From Microglena sp. YARC (taxonomy: Eukaryota > Chlorophyta > Chlorophyceae > Chlamydomonadales > Chlamydomonadaceae): a DNA stretch of 64,000 nucleotides. The stretch is from assembly GCA_022414725.1 (NCBI GenBank), contig CM039462.1, positions 77,256,317 to 77,320,316 on the forward strand, given 5' to 3'. Both the position numbers and the translations under genes were made by a program. Shown here piece after piece: positions 23,815 to 34,000 of the stretch. The notes beneath the pieces were generated by a model, which had not been told where the DNA came from, searched no databases, and saw only the letters and a program-made list of their open reading frames with translations. Positions within the stretch are counted from its first letter, which is position 1, and every line of letters starts with the position of its first letter.

Positions 23815-25480
23815 CATTTTCATTCGGGACGCGCCTCCAGGCGCCCTTTATTTGAAGAGGGATTAGCCCCATGAAAATGTGTGTGTGTCCGTCACAACCT
23901 ACTTTTCAGGTTTCACTTCAAATCACAAAAAAACGAAACATTATATAAGATATCCCAAATATAAGACATTTTCATTCGGGACGCGCCTCCAGGCGCCCTT
24001 TATACCCGAATGAACACATTTATTTTTGATTGAGGGATTAGCCTGTCAAAAATGTCCGTGCGTGTGTGTGTCCGTCACAACCTACTTTTCAGGTTTCGCT
24101 TCAAATCACAAAAAAACGAAACATTATATAAGATATCCCAAAGATATGACATTTTCATTCGGGACGCGCCTCCAGGCGCCCTTTATACCCGAATGAAAAA
24201 AATTATTTTTGATACCCGAATGAAAAAAATTATTTTTGATTGAGGGATTAGCCTGTCAAAAATGTCCGTGTGTGTGTGTGTCCGTCACAACCTACTTTTC
24301 AGGTTTCACTTCAAATCACAAAGAAACGAAACATTATATAAGATATCCCAAATATAAGACATTTTCATTCGGGACGCGCCTCCAGGCGCCCTTTTTGAGG
24401 GATTAGCCTGTCAAAAATGTCCGTGTGTGTGTGTGTCCGTCACAACCTACTTTTCAGGTTTCACTTTAAATCACAAAAAAACGAAACATTATATAAGATA
24501 TCCCAAATATAAGACATTTTCATTCGGGACGCGCCTCCAGGCGCCCTTTATACCCGAATGAAAAAAATTATTTTACCCGAATGAAAAAATTTATTTTTGA
24601 TTGAGGGATTAGCCTGTCAAAAATGTCCGTGTGTGTGTGTGTCCGTCACAACCTACTTTTCAGGTTTCACTTCAAATCACAAAAAACGAAACATTATATA
24701 AGATATCCCAAATATAAGACATTTTCATTCGGGACGCGCCTCCAGGCGCCCTTTATTGATTGAGGGATTAGCCTGTCAAAAATGTCCGTGTGTGTGTGTG
24801 TCCGTCACAACCTACTTTTCAGGTTTCACTTCAAATCACAAAAAAACGAAACATTATATAAGATATCCCAAATATAAGACATTTTCATTCGGGACGCGCC
24901 TCCAGGCGCCCTTTATACCCGAATGAACACATTTATTTTTGATTGAGGGATTAGCCTGTCAAAAATGTCCGTGTGTGTGTGTGTCCGTCACAACCTACTT
25001 TTCAGGTTTCGCTTCAAATCACAAAAAAACGAAACATTATATAAGATATCCCAAATATAAGACATTTTCATTCGGGACGCGCCTCCAGGCGCCCTTTATA
25101 CCCGAATGAAAAAAATTATACCCGAATGAAAAATTTTATTTTTGATTGAGGGATTAGCCTGTCAAAAATGTCCGTGTGTGTGTGTGTCCGTCACAACCTA
25201 CTTTTCAGGTTTCACTTCAAATCACAAAAAAACGAAACATTATATAAGATATCCCAAATATAAGACATTTTCATTCGGGACGCGCCTCCAGGCGCCCTTT
25301 ATTTGAAGAGGGATTAGCCTGTCAAAAATGTCCGTGTGTGTGTGTGTCCGTCACAACCTACTTTTCAGGTTTCACTTCAAATCACAAAAAAACGAAACAT
25401 TATATAAGATATCCCAAATATAAGACATTTTCATTCGGGACGCGCCTCCAGGCGCCCTTTATTTGAAGAGGGATTAGCCC
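23815..25480. repeat. hairpin plus TIR-end tandem array, copy D (10 hairpins)
   Basis: Hairpin motifs start at 23815, 23967, 24150, 24360, 24515, 24720, 24880, 25063, 25266 and 25436. Unit length varies from 152 to 210 bp because the linker ACCCGAATGAAAAAATTATT is absent, single or doubled. The remaining sequence is almost invariant, so the array was amplified recently or is being homogenised. Confidence 0.92.
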
Positions 25481-25890
25481 CATTAAAATGTCCGTTCGTC
25501 CGTCCGTCCGTGTGTCACAAACCATATTTTCAGGTTTTATGAAAAACATCAAAAAAATTGAACATTCTATATTTTTGATGAATTATAAGACTTATTTATA
25601 CCGGAAGAATTCTCACCAGAGCACATCTAAGCATCGCAATTCACGAAAAGGAGCTCAGGTTGGGCCAAAAAGCTACAATTATCGGTTAACAATTTGATTT
25701 CAGGGTGTTTTGAGCTAACATTTCAAATTTTAACCACTCATACATGTGCGTATACATAGGTTTGGGAGCAGAATTGTCGTCAAAAATTCGAGGCGAAACA
25801 TGTAAGCATCACAATGGAAGAAACATTCCCCTAGGGCACTTGTGCTATAATTAGCCCACGGACCCCACCTCAGGGCCGTGCGTGGGGCAG
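25480..25890 (+). mobile_element. diverged TIR-element remnant
   Basis: Continues the last tandem unit as GAGGGATTAGCCCCATTAAA, then diverged equivalents of the element interior (AGCATCGCAATTCACGAAAA, CGAGGCGAAACATGTAAGCA, GGGCCGTGCGTGGGGCAGG). Much more diverged than 19371-19990. Confidence 0.6.
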
Positions 25891-26125
25891 GGGCGGGGGC
25901 CACCGGCGGGGGCGGGGGCAGGGGCGGGGGCGGGGGCACCGGGCGGGGGCAGGGGCAAGCCACGCCACCTGCCGCTGACCAAAAACTCGTTCAGGAGGAC
26001 GGGACATCCCACCGGTGGGACATACCGTTCACGGGGGAAGGGGCAAGCCACGCCACCTGCCGCTGGCCAAAAACCCGTACAGGAGGACGGGACATACCGT
26101 TCACGTCTGGGCTGGGCCGAAACAT
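25885..26125. repeat. GGGGGC-rich run and 87-bp direct duplication
   Basis: 25885-25955 is a GGGGCGGGGGC run. It is followed by two copies, 87 bp apart (25954 and 26041), of GGGCAAGCCACGCCACCTGC...AGGAGGACGGGACAT.CC. Reading frames here only reflect the repeat. Confidence 0.75.
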
Positions 26126-26129
26126 GCAA

Positions 26130-26575
26130 TATCTTGTACAAATCCCGTAAAATCAACCATACACCTGATTGGCCTCATTTTTCTTGCATCAAATTCTTAA
26201 AAAAAAAGCCAATCTACATACATGCATTTCATTACATTACAGAAACGTTCAATACTGCTTAAAAATCAACAACCCTTAAAAAACTTTATTTTTCGTCACT
26301 TTATAGTTAACAATGCTAAATCATCAATCCATTCGTTGGAATTCAATTAATTTAAAGCCTCCAGGCGCCCTTCAAATTTTATCCTATTCTAATTGATACA
26401 ATTTAAAGCAATTATATGCATTCAAATCACGTAAATTAAATTTAATGGAAAGGAATAAATCGAATTAAAATAACACAACATTCAATACAATTCAATTTAA
26501 TTAATATAATACATTGAATTAAGGATTCGAATAATTTCATTTGGGACGCGCCTCCAGGCGCCCTTAATTCTGAAA
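26130..26575. repeat. diverged spacer/AT/hairpin remnant
   Basis: AATCAACCATACACCTGATTGG, TTCAATACTGCTTAAAAATC and the AT-rich part correspond to 6230-6450 of copy A but are heavily diverged. It ends with TTTGGGACGCGCCTCCAGG at about 26540, the same hairpin motif, and an isolated half motif sits at 26357. Confidence 0.65.
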
Positions 26576-28334
26576 GATGTGCAAGAATGTATTCAATCTG
26601 AAACTTAGGCAGGCTGTGAGATCCAGGAGAAAAGTAGCAGTGGGATACCTTGAGTTCGGCTTCCATAGATTCAAGCCAATCTTGAAAGAAGTGTTGGTGG
26701 AAGATGAAGGTCTGACGACGCTCCGTCTCGTTGGTTGTAGCATGCCTCATAGCGATGGCGACGCAACAGTTGTAGGGATGGGGCGGTAGAGATTGCTGGT
26801 GCAACGGGACGTAGGGGCAGGAGGAGCAGGAGATAGTTGGAGGTGGAGGCCAACTGGGGAGAGGTCTGGAGAGATGATCAGTCAGGAGGTGGTAGAGAGC
26901 GGCTGAGGTTGCGTACGCAACGGGACGTGGGAGATGGTGAGGGGGTGGTGGGGGCGCAGTGGTGGTGGAGATGGTTGTCAGTGGGGTGTGTTGGAAGACA
27001 GCTTGAGGCTCAATGGAGCAGAATCAATCCGAACGCGGATGATTTGACCGCACAAGAAAAGGTATCCCAATGGGGAGGTTCTTGTCGGGTGGAGAGCCTT
27101 ACTCGATCCTTTCAATTGAGCGGTCCGCGCGACAACAATCAAAATGTCCTCTGCTCGGAATACCGTTGAAGCAAGGACAATCTAAAGCGAATGGGACCGT
27201 AACCTGTGAATTTCCGGAATTATGTGCAGAGCACAGAGACGAGGGGAAGACGGTAAGGATAAGATCTTTACAGTTAGATAAGCATTCGATCAATGCGCTA
27301 GGAGGAAGTACTGAGATGCCGCGGTACCTCATGGTACCGGCATCAGAGTCTGTGCCATAGCTGGCAGCGGCACAGCAGTACAGTGGAGCAGGGAGGGAGA
27401 CCTGTGCACTCTAAGTCACTCTATGTGAACCGGTGAAACCCGGTGAATAACACCTAGTAAGCTGCCTTGTCACTCTGTTCAAGTTGTGTAGCTTCGGAGC
27501 ACCTGCGAGGCTGTGACCATAGCAAGCTTTTAGCTATACGTATTCTGTGTTTTATTTCTCGAGTTACCAACATCACCTAAATCAGTTCTGGTATGCTCTG
27601 CTCCTGTTTCCATCCGACTTCTCCGTCACCAATTACATGTGCGTGGTAGGTGACCCGGGTGTAAAACTACCGCAGTGGTTTTTGTTCGGATTTGGGCCTA
27701 AACTGTAATGATCGATAGTGCCCGATGCCCATGTCAGGGCGGTTTTTGAGGTGATGAAACATTAATAATCGGTACGCACGAGTTTTCTTACATTCTGGCT
27801 TAACCAATAAACTCATGTATCATTCACATCTAGAGCTTAGTGTTTGCGCTGTTAGGGTTTTAATCCACCTGAGTTGGGTTACTAGGTACCTTTATGGTTG
27901 GGAATGGCCCTCTCCTCCTCCAGTACCTGAATAGCCAAAGGGCTGTATCGAACCGCTCCAGGGTTTAGGATTTCAGAGTTTTCCAATACATTAATTAAGA
28001 AATACAAAAATGCCCAAGTCGGTGGCTTACCAGTATCTAAATAGTCCAAGGGTTGAACTTGAATTACAATTATGAAATTAAATTAAAATAACAACTAAAT
28101 ATGGAAATCTGAGGCGGTAGCCTATCAACTAGACAGAACTAGAACCTACGGTGCACACATCTTTAAACTGTCTGAACCGCTCAGTGAAAATGCTCCCTGG
28201 TTTCCCTGGGGAGTTAGAATTGGCCGAAAGTGAGCAGTTCCAAGTTGGCTGCAGAAGTGACGAACCGTGTAACGATTCAAATTCATAACTGCTCTCACCC
28301 TAAGCCAAACTGACCGACGCTTGCATGTCACAGT
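26576..28334. other. low-copy region, no gene recognised
   Basis: Several reading frames of 70-120 codons on both strands (26442-26804 minus; 26577-26789, 26837-27169 and 27070-27360 plus). None has a domain or splice context that I recognise. GCAACGGGACGT recurs at about 26798 and 26918. The stretch 27420-27900 has the look of an untranslated or transposon-derived region, but I could not find paired terminal repeats. Confidence 0.4.
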
Positions 28335-28531
28335 TCAGACCTTGCAGGGTTCCTCAAAAGGGAAGCCGTATATGGGGAACAGGTGGCGCATGGTGAATGC
28401 ACGCAACAGATGGACTTCTTCCAGCCTGTTCCTGGTGCAGTGGTGCTGCTCTGCAGGAAATTCTTAGCTGAGAGCGCCCTCTCCTCAACTGAGCCTCCCA
28501 CCATAGTTAAAGCGATCTTGGCAAATTTGAT
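28335..28531 (-). pseudogene. hAT-type transposase C-terminal remnant
   Basis: On the minus strand, the frame from 28531 reads AKIALTMVGGSVEERALSAK and NFLQS. After a +1 shift near 28440 it reads RNRLEEVHLLRAFTMRHLFP and ends in a stop at 28335-28337. The pattern S-V-E-x-x-A/G-x-S ... (L)RNRL..EHL resembles the C-terminal dimerisation domain of hAT transposases. Only this end remains, with a frameshift and an upstream TAA at 28532-28534, so it is a dead fragment. The family match is by eye. Confidence 0.4.
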
Positions 28532-28539
28532 TTAGTAAG

Positions 28540-29190
28540 GGAAACGGGATGCACCCCCAGCCCCCAACCGGCTGAACTCACTATCTTCAGGCGGGGCAAC
28601 ACCGGGCAACACGCATAAGGGCGCTCCGAAGCCGAAAGTGGCGCGGCCCATCAGGGTACCCAAGCCGAACCCGGCCGAACCCGGCCAAACCTGCCAAACG
28701 AGCTCATGGAGAACAGGTTTGTGAGTTTCGAACGCTGGAACTAAGGAAAGGTACATTGTACATCAGTGGATATCTCAGTGGCATACATATATTTCGCGTG
28801 CTGCAGCCCATTACACGAACGCAACCTACCGCCACCTGCCTCGAAATCGAGCAATCAGTTCAGATATCTGAGCTTTTATTACTCCAAGCACACTACTACC
28901 AATAGCTTTAGGGAATCCTTCTTTCACCTGCAGTTCAGCTTGCTTCAGAACTTGGTGAGATACGCTGCTGACATCAGCTGGCTTGTATGCTTTGATCCAT
29001 AGCGGGAAATTGGTTTCGCGAATGAGTTCTTGCGCGAATGAGCTCTTCCCCTCGTGCGCATGTGGACATGTCAACTGCCATATGCGAATTTTGCGGAAGT
29101 GGCATGCTCCCTTGGCTGATTACCCCGATCACGTCCACTGCTGTTCCGATACCCTGAATTAGCTCCGATACCTTTCTGGCCCCACCCTAT
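28540..29190. other. upstream region of PACRG, no gene seen
   Basis: Contains a small AACCCGGCC tandem (28668-28690) and short frames on both strands with no recognisable domain. The last 100 bp before the gene are pyrimidine-rich (CTCCTCCTCTTCTCCTCC), as is common just upstream of start codons in algae. Confidence 0.4.
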
Positions 29191-29198
29191 CCGCTGCT

Positions 29199-29206
29199 CT
29201 AAATAT
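29199..29206 (+). promoter_or_regulatory. candidate TATA-like element of PACRG
   Basis: CTAAATAT lies about 95 bp upstream of the PACRG start codon, followed by a pyrimidine-rich leader. The position is suitable for a core promoter, but there is no independent evidence of transcription start. Confidence 0.3.
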
Positions 29207-29297
29207 TGCCTGCTGGCGCCCTTTCTCCTCCTCTTCTCCTCCTCCCTATTTCCACCGGCTCAACTCCCCCCTTGTCCCCTCCCCCCAACAGATCACC

Positions 29298-30633
29298 ATG
29301 GGCAGCACCAACGCAGATGTGGCCGGAAGCCTCTTCACCAACACCTACAGGAATGTGCGCCTAGCCGGAAAGGCGCCTACCCCAACAGACCTCAATGGCA
29401 CTGGCAGCGTAAGTTCTCTCTCACTCTCTCTCACTCTCTCTCTCACTCTCTTTTTGTATCGTCGTTCCTTCTGATCTCGCAATCCCAGCATGCACTTGCG
29501 CATTCTGTGTTCCCGCAGCATCTCTAAGGGCGAGAAAATATACCCAAGACACATACCCTCGCATCCCCTGATATCCTCGGCCTGCCTTCCTGCCTGTCTT
29601 TCTTCCATGGCTGTAATAGCCAGCCCGCTATAATGCTAGATCTGCCGCTCTTTGCCCCCTAGCCCATCGAATCATCGATCCATCGAAGCTTCTCACTCCC
29701 ATCATTCCGCGGCCTCCAGTTCCAATTTAGCCACATCTATAGCCACTCGGCTTCCTCAACACTGCACCCAGGAGGTGTCAAGGCCTCAAAAATTTCGCTT
29801 CTCCCGATTGATTTTTTCCGATAATGGGGCTACAATCGCATGTATCAGTGCGATATTATGAGACATTTTTCAGGTCATTCTGAGCACCTCATTTAGGGGG
29901 GGGGGGGAGGGGGGGGGGGGGGGGGGTCAGCCCTCCTCAGGTTTTTTTTCTAACTTTTTACTCAGACCTCCAAATGACATTCTGATACCACCCTTGAGTA
30001 GGCCTTGGTGAGGGCAGTCCATTGGCACCACTTTGGACCTTATACAATAAGTATCTACCCCTTGGGTGGGTGAATGCAATAAGTATCTACCCCTTGGGTG
30101 GGTGGGTGAATGGGTTCAGCCTTCCTCAGTTGTTTTCTAACGTTTTACTCAGACCTCCAAATGACATTCTGAGACCACCCATGAGTAGGCCTTGGCAAGA
30201 GCAGTCCAGTGGCACCACTTCGGACCTTATGCAATAAGTATTTACCCCTTGGGTGGGTGGGTGGTGGTGGGTTATTGGGTGAATGGGGTTGAAAAACTGG
30301 ATTTTGACTATCAGACAATCTCTATGTGGGAATTCCGAGGATGCCATTATATGCGCCATACTGTAAACCCCCACAATCCATATCTAAGTTTTTCAAAAAG
30401 GGGGTATTTTGATTTAAATGGGGGGGGGGGGGGGGGGGGGGGTGTCAGCCCCCCTCAGGTTTTTAAGGGATAGGTGTCCCCCCCCCCTTTTTTTTATACT
30501 CCCGCTGCACCACTGCATTTCCATTTCGTTGCTTGCTCCTGTGTCGCCAAATCCATCACCCAACCATCATCCACCCATCCATGAACAAGCACACTCTCCA
30601 CCTCCTTGCACCAGTCTCCCCCCCACATACCCC

Positions 30634-30685
<52 letters not shown>

Positions 30686-31129
30686 ACACACCACACACAC
30701 CACCTCCCATCCACACGCACTCACATGCTCCACAAATCTGACCCTCCAACCCTCACCCCCTTCTCCCCATAGTGCTTCGATACCACCAGGATGTCCATCT
30801 CTAGAGCTGGAGCCCATAAGATGATGGACGCTTCCAAAGACCAGCTTCCTGTTTGGTCAAAGTCCACCCTATCCTACAGGTGAGACTTGAACTTGAACTT
30901 GATCACATAGCTGTAGCCAGCAATTTGGCTGCTCGCTGTCTTCATCAGTATTATTTTACCAGGAAAATGTAAACGTTAACAAAAGTACATGTTAGGCAAA
31001 CTATTGTGTCTCACGACTGGGGAACAGCGATATGATGTCACATGATGTCGGCAGTCTGACTAGTCTTAAGTTACCATGTTAGACAATCGTTTTTTTGTGG
31101 GGTGTGTTGTGTGGCGTGTGTGTGTGTGG

Positions 31130-31160
<31 letters not shown>

Positions 31161-32932
31161 GGCAGAAGGGTTTTCGCCTCAACTTGAATTGATTCGTTTT
31201 TTAATTTTTTTTCAGGGACTTTCATTTAAATTGATTGAGTTTCCAAACATGGTTGGTCTCCCTGCACCAGTCCTAGACAGGGAGGGTACTAACTTTTGTG
31301 TCTCACGACGACTTCATAGCTTCATTGCACTTTGCTGCTCTTGAACAGTTGGGGGGGGGGGGGGGCGTGATGAGTAGACATGATTGTTATGAGTAGACAT
31401 GATTGTTATGAGTAGACATGATTGTTATGAGTAGACATGATTGGGACTTGCTCTAGCAACATATAAGTAGGGACCGGCAAATCATATGATGTTGACCAAA
31501 AACGAGTATGATATCATATGATATCATACAAATATCATATGATTTGATATCGTATGATATGATGCCTCAGGCCAGAGTTACCTAGTCAAACCGCCGGCAT
31601 CGTATGATATCATATGATGACATGATATCATACGATATCATATTGCCTATCCCTACATATATATAGAGCATGATACATGGTATATACTATGTACTGGTCC
31701 ACTGGTATATAGGATATATGCACTGCTATATTCGGTTTATATCTGATACTGGTAGATACCCGGTACTGGTATATTGCATGTAGCAGTATGTAGCAGTATA
31801 TAGCAATGTAGCGGTAGATATCTGGTTCAGGTAGATTGCGGGGGGGAAATCTGTAAATCTAAATGATGATTGTCCATTTTTGTAGGTACATGATTTGATC
31901 AGGTTTTGCTACAAACTGATGGCGGAAGCCGGTTTTATGCTAGTTGCGACATTGGACACATCTCATCATTAGTTCATTACATGCTCCCAGGAGAAGCACC
32001 TCCTCCCCGTCCGCTCCGCCCTCTCCCTCACCCCACCCCACCTCACCCCAACCCACCCTCCCCACCCAGTGTCAAATGTTGCAACTAGCATTACCCTACC
32101 TCACCCCTCCCTCACCCCACCCCTCCCTCACCCCACCCTACCCTCACCACACCACACCACCACCACACCACACCACACCCGCCCTCCCTCACCCCACCCT
32201 ACCTCAACCCCCAGATACCCCGCCGAGAAGCCTGACCCTGGCGACTACATGAAAAAGGGCGACGGCACTCTTATCAAGAGCGGCCGTATGGAGGGTGACG
32301 TAGAGAAGAAGCCCGTACCCCCCAAGGCTGGTGCCTTCAAGCGCCGCGAGAACCCCCCCAACACTGCCTTCCGTCGCTTCTACGAGCGCGGCGACCTCCC
32401 CATCGCCATCGACCATCGCGGCATCAAGAATGCCATCGCCTGGAAAGTGGACATCGAGAAGCTCGACTACCACCATTACCTGCCCATCTTCTTCGACGGC
32501 ATCCGTGAGACCCAGGAGCCGTACCGCTTCCTCTCGGTCAAAGGCGTAGAGGATATGCTCAAGGCCGGAGGCTCCAAAATCCTTCCAGTCATCCCCCAGC
32601 TCATCATTCCCATGAAGACCGCACTTAACACTCGCGAGCATAGCATCATGTGCATCGCCCTGCAGTTGCTGCAGAAGCTAGTTCTGTCTGCTGACCTGGT
32701 CGGAGAGGCCCTGGTACCCTACTACCGCCAGCTACTGCCCATCTTCAACCTGTTCAAGAACAAGAACAAGAACCTGGGAGATGGCATTGACTATGGGCAG
32801 AGGAACTACGACTGCTTGGGCGAGCTGATTTCCGACACCCTGGCCCTATTCGAACAGAAGGGTGGTGATGATGCATTTATCAACATCAAGTACATGGTAC
32901 CAACGTATGAGTCTGCAGTCAATTACTGCTAA
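29298..32932 (+). CDS. PACRG: PACRG, axonemal doublet-microtubule inner-junction protein
   Basis: Three exons: 29298-29408, 30773-30879 and 32215-32932, joined by GT-AG introns of 1364 and 1335 bp with matching phases (0 and 2), give 311 residues. Exon 1 begins [20 protein letters not shown]. The conserved PACRG region starts near residue 114 and includes [80 protein letters not shown] and the C-terminal [15 protein letters not shown]. In known cilia PACRG, with FAP20/CFAP20, forms the inner junction that closes the B-tubule onto the A-tubule. Length and ending fit full-length family members. The ATG lies in a plausible context (GATCACCATGG). The frame is unbroken although both introns carry long G runs, microsatellites and repeats. 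This is the most reliable gene in the window and implies a ciliated or flagellated organism. Confidence 0.95.
29896..30442. repeat. PACRG intron 1: G runs and 186-bp tandem duplication
   Basis: G runs at 29896-29926 (interrupted by one A) and 30420-30442. Between them, the segment TTTTACTCAGACCTCCAAAT...GCAATAAGTATCTACCCC is present twice (about 29945 and 30133), with a partial extra copy of the AATAAGTATCTACCCCTTGG end. Further on, C runs (30628-30650) and a CA microsatellite (30651-30683) precede exon 2. Confidence 0.85.
30885..30970 (+). repeat. short interspersed repeat, copy 1 (PACRG intron 2)
   Basis: TTGATCACATAGCTGTAGCC, AGCAATTTGGCTGCTCGCTG and TCTTCATCAGTA. Related sequences occur at 54911-54987 and 55008-55085. 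It begins only five bases after the intron 2 donor site. Confidence 0.7.
31095..31880. repeat. PACRG intron 2: mixed simple repeats and palindromic cluster
   Basis: GT tract and a 19-G run (31144-31162), a 15-G run (31351-31365), four copies of a 20-bp unit GAGTAGACATGATTGTTAT (31370-31440), a cluster of ATCATATGAT/GATATC palindromes (31480-31650), and TAGCAGTATGTAGCAGTATA-like repeats (31680-31830). The intron ends with a CCTCACCCCACCC array (32010-32205) directly before the acceptor. Confidence 0.8.
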
Positions 32933-33430
32933 CAAATCTTGCCTAGCCGCGGGGGGGGGGGGGGGGGGGGGGGACATGTTGCTGTGTTGGGCGCGGACGA
33001 AGGAATGCTTGTAGTGTGCCACCTCTTACTTACATTGTTACTTCATTTTATTGCATGTTGAGCGTCGTTACATTGTGCTGCTCTTCAGTACACTAGATGA
33101 CCCAGGTGTCAGTATAGCATGTCAGTATAGCATGCCAATATAGCATGCACACGACGACCACAAACACGCGTGTCCCTAAACTTGGTCGTTTCGCTAGCTA
33201 AGATTTAGAATTTTTATCTATGTGAGATCTTATATTTTCTAGCTCTCTTGAATTTAATTTTTTCCCCAGTTTGGAAGCCCTAGTAGCTAGGGAGCCCATA
33301 CATTGTTAGTTGACAGCACATGTGTAGACACATGTGACATCAGGTTGTAACATGTGACATCAGGTTGTAACATGTGACATCAGGTTGTAACACCTTCACC
33401 ATGTATAGATTCGTCTGTTCAGTCCATCTG
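32933..33430 (+). other. PACRG downstream region (probable 3' UTR)
   Basis: Contains a 23-G run (32951-32973) shortly after the stop codon, TAGCATG repeats (33110-33145), and about three to four copies of a 20-bp unit CATGTGACATCAGGTTGTAA (33325-33395). TGTAA, the usual green-algal polyadenylation motif, is part of this last unit. The UTR assignment is inferred from position. Confidence 0.4.
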
Positions 33431-34000
33431 AGTCCTCCATGAGTGCTGAGTCCATCATGCCAGCTTAGTCCACCATGAGTGCTGAGTCCACCATGAGTGC
33501 TGAGTCCATCATGCCAGCTGAGTCCACCATGAGTGCTGAGTCCACCATGAGTGCTGAGTCCATCATGCCAGCTGAGTCCACCATGAGTGCTGAGTCCACC
33601 ATGAGTGCTAAGACCACCATGCCAGCTGAGTCCACCATGAGTGCTGAGTCCACCATGAGTGCTAAGACCACCATGCCAGCTGAGTCCACCATGAGTGCTG
33701 AGTCCACCATGAGTGCTAAGACCACCATGCCAGCTGAGTCCACAATGAGTGCTGAGTCCACCATGCCAGCTGAGTCCACCATGAGTGCTAAGACCACCAC
33801 GCCAGCTGAGTCCACCATGAGTGCTGAGTCCACCATGAGTGCTAAGACCACCATGCCAGCTGAGACCACCATGAGTGCTAAGACCACCATGCCAGCTGAG
33901 TCCACCATGAGTGCTAAGACCACCATGCCAGCTGAGTCCACCATGAGTGCTGAGTCCACCATGCCAGCTGAGTCCACCATGAGTCCTTCTATGTCAAATT
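33430..34000. repeat. 18-bp minisatellite (open on both strands)
   Basis: About 30 units of ATGAGTGCTGAGTCCACC and variants (GCTAAG, ATGCCAGCT). Because 18 is a multiple of three, the plus strand reads as a Met-Ser-Ala-Glu-Ser-Thr repeat of about 190 codons and the minus strand as a Val-Asp-Ser-Ala-Gly-Met type repeat of about 170 codons. No flanking exon structure or domain supports translation. Confidence 0.85.
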
